The notes under the pieces are model-generated. The model was not told the origin of the DNA. It saw only the letters and a list, made by a program, of their open reading frames with translations, and did no database searches. This document shows positions 16,183 to 18,140 of a stretch of 18,140 nucleotides of DNA, piece after piece. The DNA comes from an uncultured Alphaproteobacteria bacterium (GTDB lineage Bacteria; Pseudomonadota; Alphaproteobacteria; Rhizobiales; Hyphomicrobiaceae). Each line of letters opens with the position of its first letter. The first letter of the stretch is position 1. A program made the position numbers and the translations under genes. Location: positions 1 to 18,140 of the forward strand of contig CALFEM010000324.1 of assembly GCA_937950105.1 (NCBI GenBank), written 5' to 3'.

Positions 16183-17181
16183 ATGTCCGATATCCACCAC
16201 GCATCACCGTTCTTGCTCCGCGTGCTCATACTGATGGCAACGCTGATCGTCGCCGCGTCCTCGGTGGCGCATGCGGACAGCGCCGCGCGCACGTTGCTGC
16301 ACACTGCGAAGACCTGGGGCTATCAGCTTCAGAACGTCACCGCCGCAGCGTTGGCGAAGCACGATTTCGACGTCCTCGTCGTCGATGCCGGAGACGGCGC
16401 CGGTGCGTGGGGACTGTCGAAGCGCGAGGTTGCGCGCCTGCAGCGCAAGCGCGACGGCACGCGGCGGCTCGTGCTCGCCTACATGAATATCGGCGAGGCC
16501 GAGGATTATCGCTACTACTGGAGGCCCGGCTGGGCGAAGCAGCCGCCCGACTGGATGGGCTCCGCCAACTGCCGCTGGAAGGGCGATCATCGCGTTCGAC
16601 ACTGGGCGCCGCAGTGGCAGGCGATCCTGTTCGGCTCGCCGCATTCGTATCTCGGCCGTCTCCTCGACCTCGGTTACGACGGCGTCTATCTCGATCGCGT
16701 CGACATCTACACGCATTGGCAATCCGCGCGGACGACGGCGTTCGCCGAAATGGTCGATCTCGTCGCCCGTTTGTCACAATGGGCGAAGGCGAGGCGTGCC
16801 GGGTTCCTGGTGCTGCCGCAGAACGGCGAAGCCCTGCTCGAAAACGATCGCTATCTCGCAGCGATCGACGGCCTCGGCAAGGAAGACATGCTCTACGGCG
16901 ATAACGGCAACGATGTCGCCAACGATCCCGCGCGCGTCGAACGTGCCGAGCGTCACATCGCCCGCGCGCGCGCTGCCGGCCTGCCGGTGTTCGCGATCGA
17001 GTATGCACGCGCGCACGCCAACATCGAGCAAGCGCGAACCCGGCTTGCCGCGCTCGGCTACGTCGCCTACTTCGGCCCCCGCTCTCTGGCTTACATCGGT
17101 CAGGACGGTCCGGTGCATCCGGAGGATGGCGATACCGAGTCGGTCGCGGCAACCACGACTCCAGATCAGGCCTGCGAATAG
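16183..17181 (+). CDS. Secreted MJ1477/TM1410-family (GH114-like) putative glycoside hydrolase
   Basis: This 332-aa protein starts 2 bp after the previous stop. A signal peptide covers about residues 1-31 (hydrophobic LLRVLILMATLIVAASS, AHA cleavage site). The mature part is a TIM-barrel-like sequence: WGYQLQN at 45-51, FDVLVVDAG, VLAYMNIGEAEDYR at 97-110, LGYDGVYLDRVDIY at 163-176 and VLPQNGEALLEN at 210-221. Glu105 and Asp171 are likely catalytic acids by analogy with GH114 endo-alpha-1,4-polygalactosaminidases and TM1410-like proteins, some long misnamed cysteinyl-tRNA synthetase-like. It may cut an amino-sugar polymer in the periplasm or outside. Linkage to a sugar-type dehydrogenase suggests a shared polysaccharide job. 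Confidence 0.85.
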   Translation: MSDIHHASPFLLRVLILMATLIVAASSVAHADSAARTLLHTAKTWGYQLQNVTAAALAKHDFDVLVVDAGDGAGAWGLSKREVARLQRKRDGTRRLVLAYMNIGEAEDYRYYWRPGWAKQPPDWMGSANCRWKGDHRVRHWAPQWQAILFGSPHSYLGRLLDLGYDGVYLDRVDIYTHWQSARTTAFAEMVDLVARLSQWAKARRAGFLVLPQNGEALLENDRYLAAIDGLGKEDMLYGDNGNDVANDPARVERAERHIARARAAGLPVFAIEYARAHANIEQARTRLAALGYVAYFGPRSLAYIGQDGPVHPEDGDTESVAATTTPDQACE

Positions 17182-17218
17182 CTTGCAGGCGGTCGGCTGC
17201 TTCTGATACGCGGTCTTC

Positions 17219-17752
17219 ATGGCCGAGGATCGTGACCAGCCGAGCGAACTCCCGACGAGCGAGCGCATCGCCAGCGTCCGCTCGCAGCTCAGGCAATTGC
17301 GCGAACGGCTCGAGGAGTTGCAGCGCCTTGCGCCACAGCCGCCACCACCGCTCCCACCGCCCGCACCATCACCGCCGCCGCATGAGACGACGACCGGCGG
17401 GCCCGCGCTTCCCTCACATGACAGCAGACGGACGGGAACGGCACAAGACGAGCACCATCCGATGACGACATCTATCGCGAATTCCACGGTCGCGGTTTTG
17501 GAGGCCGGCACGACCGCAATCGTTGCCCTTCCGGCCGCCGCCACCGTGGTGACCGCCGTGATGCCGACACCCTGGTCGCCCGCGCGGCGGGCACGCAACG
17601 GCTTTCAGCTCGCGCTCAATCTCGCGCAGCGGCCCGGCTTCTGTTGTTGCTGTCTCTGCCTTGGCCCACGCGATGCGAAGCGCGCCAGGCGCATTTTCGC
17701 GCTGGTCCGTGCCATCAAGCGCGCCCAGAGGGCCGATCGCCGCCGCCGCTGA
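17219..17752 (+). CDS. Hypothetical protein: coiled coil, polyproline, hydrophobic segment, Cys cluster
   Basis: The frame has 177 codons with third positions mostly G or C, consistent with coding. A charged coiled-coil start (SVRSQLRQLRERLEELQRL, 19-37) is followed by a polyproline run at 40-54 and a linker. An Ala/Val/Thr-rich hydrophobic segment at 84-115 could cross a membrane. Four adjacent cysteines and a fifth (142-145 and 147) are followed by a strongly basic tail ending RADRRRR. I know no family. No good ribosome site precedes the ATG, so the start is uncertain. It ends 11 bp from the convergent gene. The Cys cluster might bind metal or be acylated; this is inference. Confidence 0.5.
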   Translation: MAEDRDQPSELPTSERIASVRSQLRQLRERLEELQRLAPQPPPPLPPPAPSPPPHETTTGGPALPSHDSRRTGTAQDEHHPMTTSIANSTVAVLEAGTTAIVALPAAATVVTAVMPTPWSPARRARNGFQLALNLAQRPGFCCCCLCLGPRDAKRARRIFALVRAIKRAQRADRRRR

Positions 17753-17763
17753 ACATCACACCG

Positions 17764-18140
17764 TCAGCCGAACGCGCCGAAGTGGTGGCTGATGCCGGTG
17801 CCGATCTCGCGGATCAGCTCGTAAGCCCGCTCCATCGGAACAAGGATTTCGGTCTCCAGTCGGCCGTAGTCGTCGATACCGTGCGGCCGGTACGTCGCAG
17901 TCTCGTCGTAGGTGGTCTTGTCGCTGCCCGACGAGACACGGAACGGGAACGCTTCACGCATGAACGCGACGACGTCCGGTACGTCGAGTGACAGGGCCAG
18001 GTTCAGGATCTGGCTGTGGCTCGTGTCGTTCTGCTGCGCGAAGCGCGGCAACTGCGCCGCCAGAATGAACACGCGCATGATGACCGCTCGGCGGGCGTGG
18101 CCAGGTTGCTGAAGAACTCCACGTCCTGGCCCAGGTATTT
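17764..18140 (-). CDS. C-terminal part of an unrecognised protein, probably frameshifted near 18084
   Basis: The frame ending at 17764 encodes MRVFILAAQLPRFAQQNDTS from an ATG at 18078, then LNLALSLDVPDVVAFMREAFP and YGRLETEILVPMERAYELIR, and ends GISHHFGAFG. It looks like the tail of a soluble protein. Upstream in this frame the residues look random, while the neighbouring minus frame reads KYLGQDVEFFSNLATPAER to about 18086, which looks like the same protein. One more G in the minus strand at about 18084-18085 would join the two as ...TPAERVIMRVFILAA. I do not recognise the family. The 5' part is outside the window. If no frameshift exists, a 104-aa protein from 18078 is the alternative. 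Confidence 0.5.
   Translation of the reverse strand, partial: IPGPGRGVLQQPGHARRAVIMRVFILAAQLPRFAQQNDTSHSQILNLALSLDVPDVVAFMREAFPFRVSSGSDKTTYDETATYRPHGIDDYGRLETEILVPMERAYELIREIGTGISHHFGAFG

Overview
The window is high-GC DNA from an alphaproteobacterium. Hyphomicrobiales (Rhizobiales) is the best guess, for three reasons: rph is divergent from hrcA-grpE, rdgB and hemW lie beside it, and several starts are GTG or TTG. The order assignment rests on gene order and protein resemblance recalled from memory, not on a search.

Layout. (1) 1-5088 is a housekeeping block. It has a YqaA/DedA-type membrane protein cut by the left edge, then a translationally coupled minus-strand chain VOC protein > rdgB > hemW with 4-bp GTGA and ATGA overlaps. 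A plus-strand marR-DUF2269 pair has been set into the block, and rph runs convergent to it. (2) 5192-7347 is the heat-shock pair hrcA-grpE. A sigma70-like promoter precedes hrcA, a candidate RpoH promoter precedes grpE, and a clear hairpin terminator follows grpE. (3) 7357-8952 is gene-poor. It holds one small minus-strand gene, one possible 39-aa gene and almost 1 kb with no convincing protein. That stretch contains a cluster of short same-strand repeats, an inverted repeat that reuses the arms of the grpE terminator, a near-identical 12-bp direct repeat and one perfect DnaA box. (4) 8953-13624 is an acetate-uptake and signalling block: DUF485 protein (YjcH type), ActP symporter, a cNMP/CBS/nucleotidyltransferase (DUF294) protein and a DEDDh exonuclease. 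(5) 13782-17181 is a tight run: a GMC oxidoreductase broken by one in-frame TAG, its Tat-signal partner subunit (gluconate 2-dehydrogenase subunit 3 type) and a secreted TM1410/GH114-like glycosidase. (6) 17219-18140 holds an unknown proline- and cysteine-rich protein and the C-terminal end of an unrecognised minus-strand gene that seems frameshifted.

Most genes have ordinary roles: RNA processing, nucleotide-pool cleaning, heme delivery, heat shock and acetate uptake. The parts that merit a second look are the 7.6-8.95 kb gap, the RdgB with a ~95-residue C-terminal extension, the amber codon in an otherwise intact GMC gene, and the probable frameshift near 18084. I found no CRISPR array, tRNA, rRNA, insertion sequence or defence system, and no clearly new multi-gene system.
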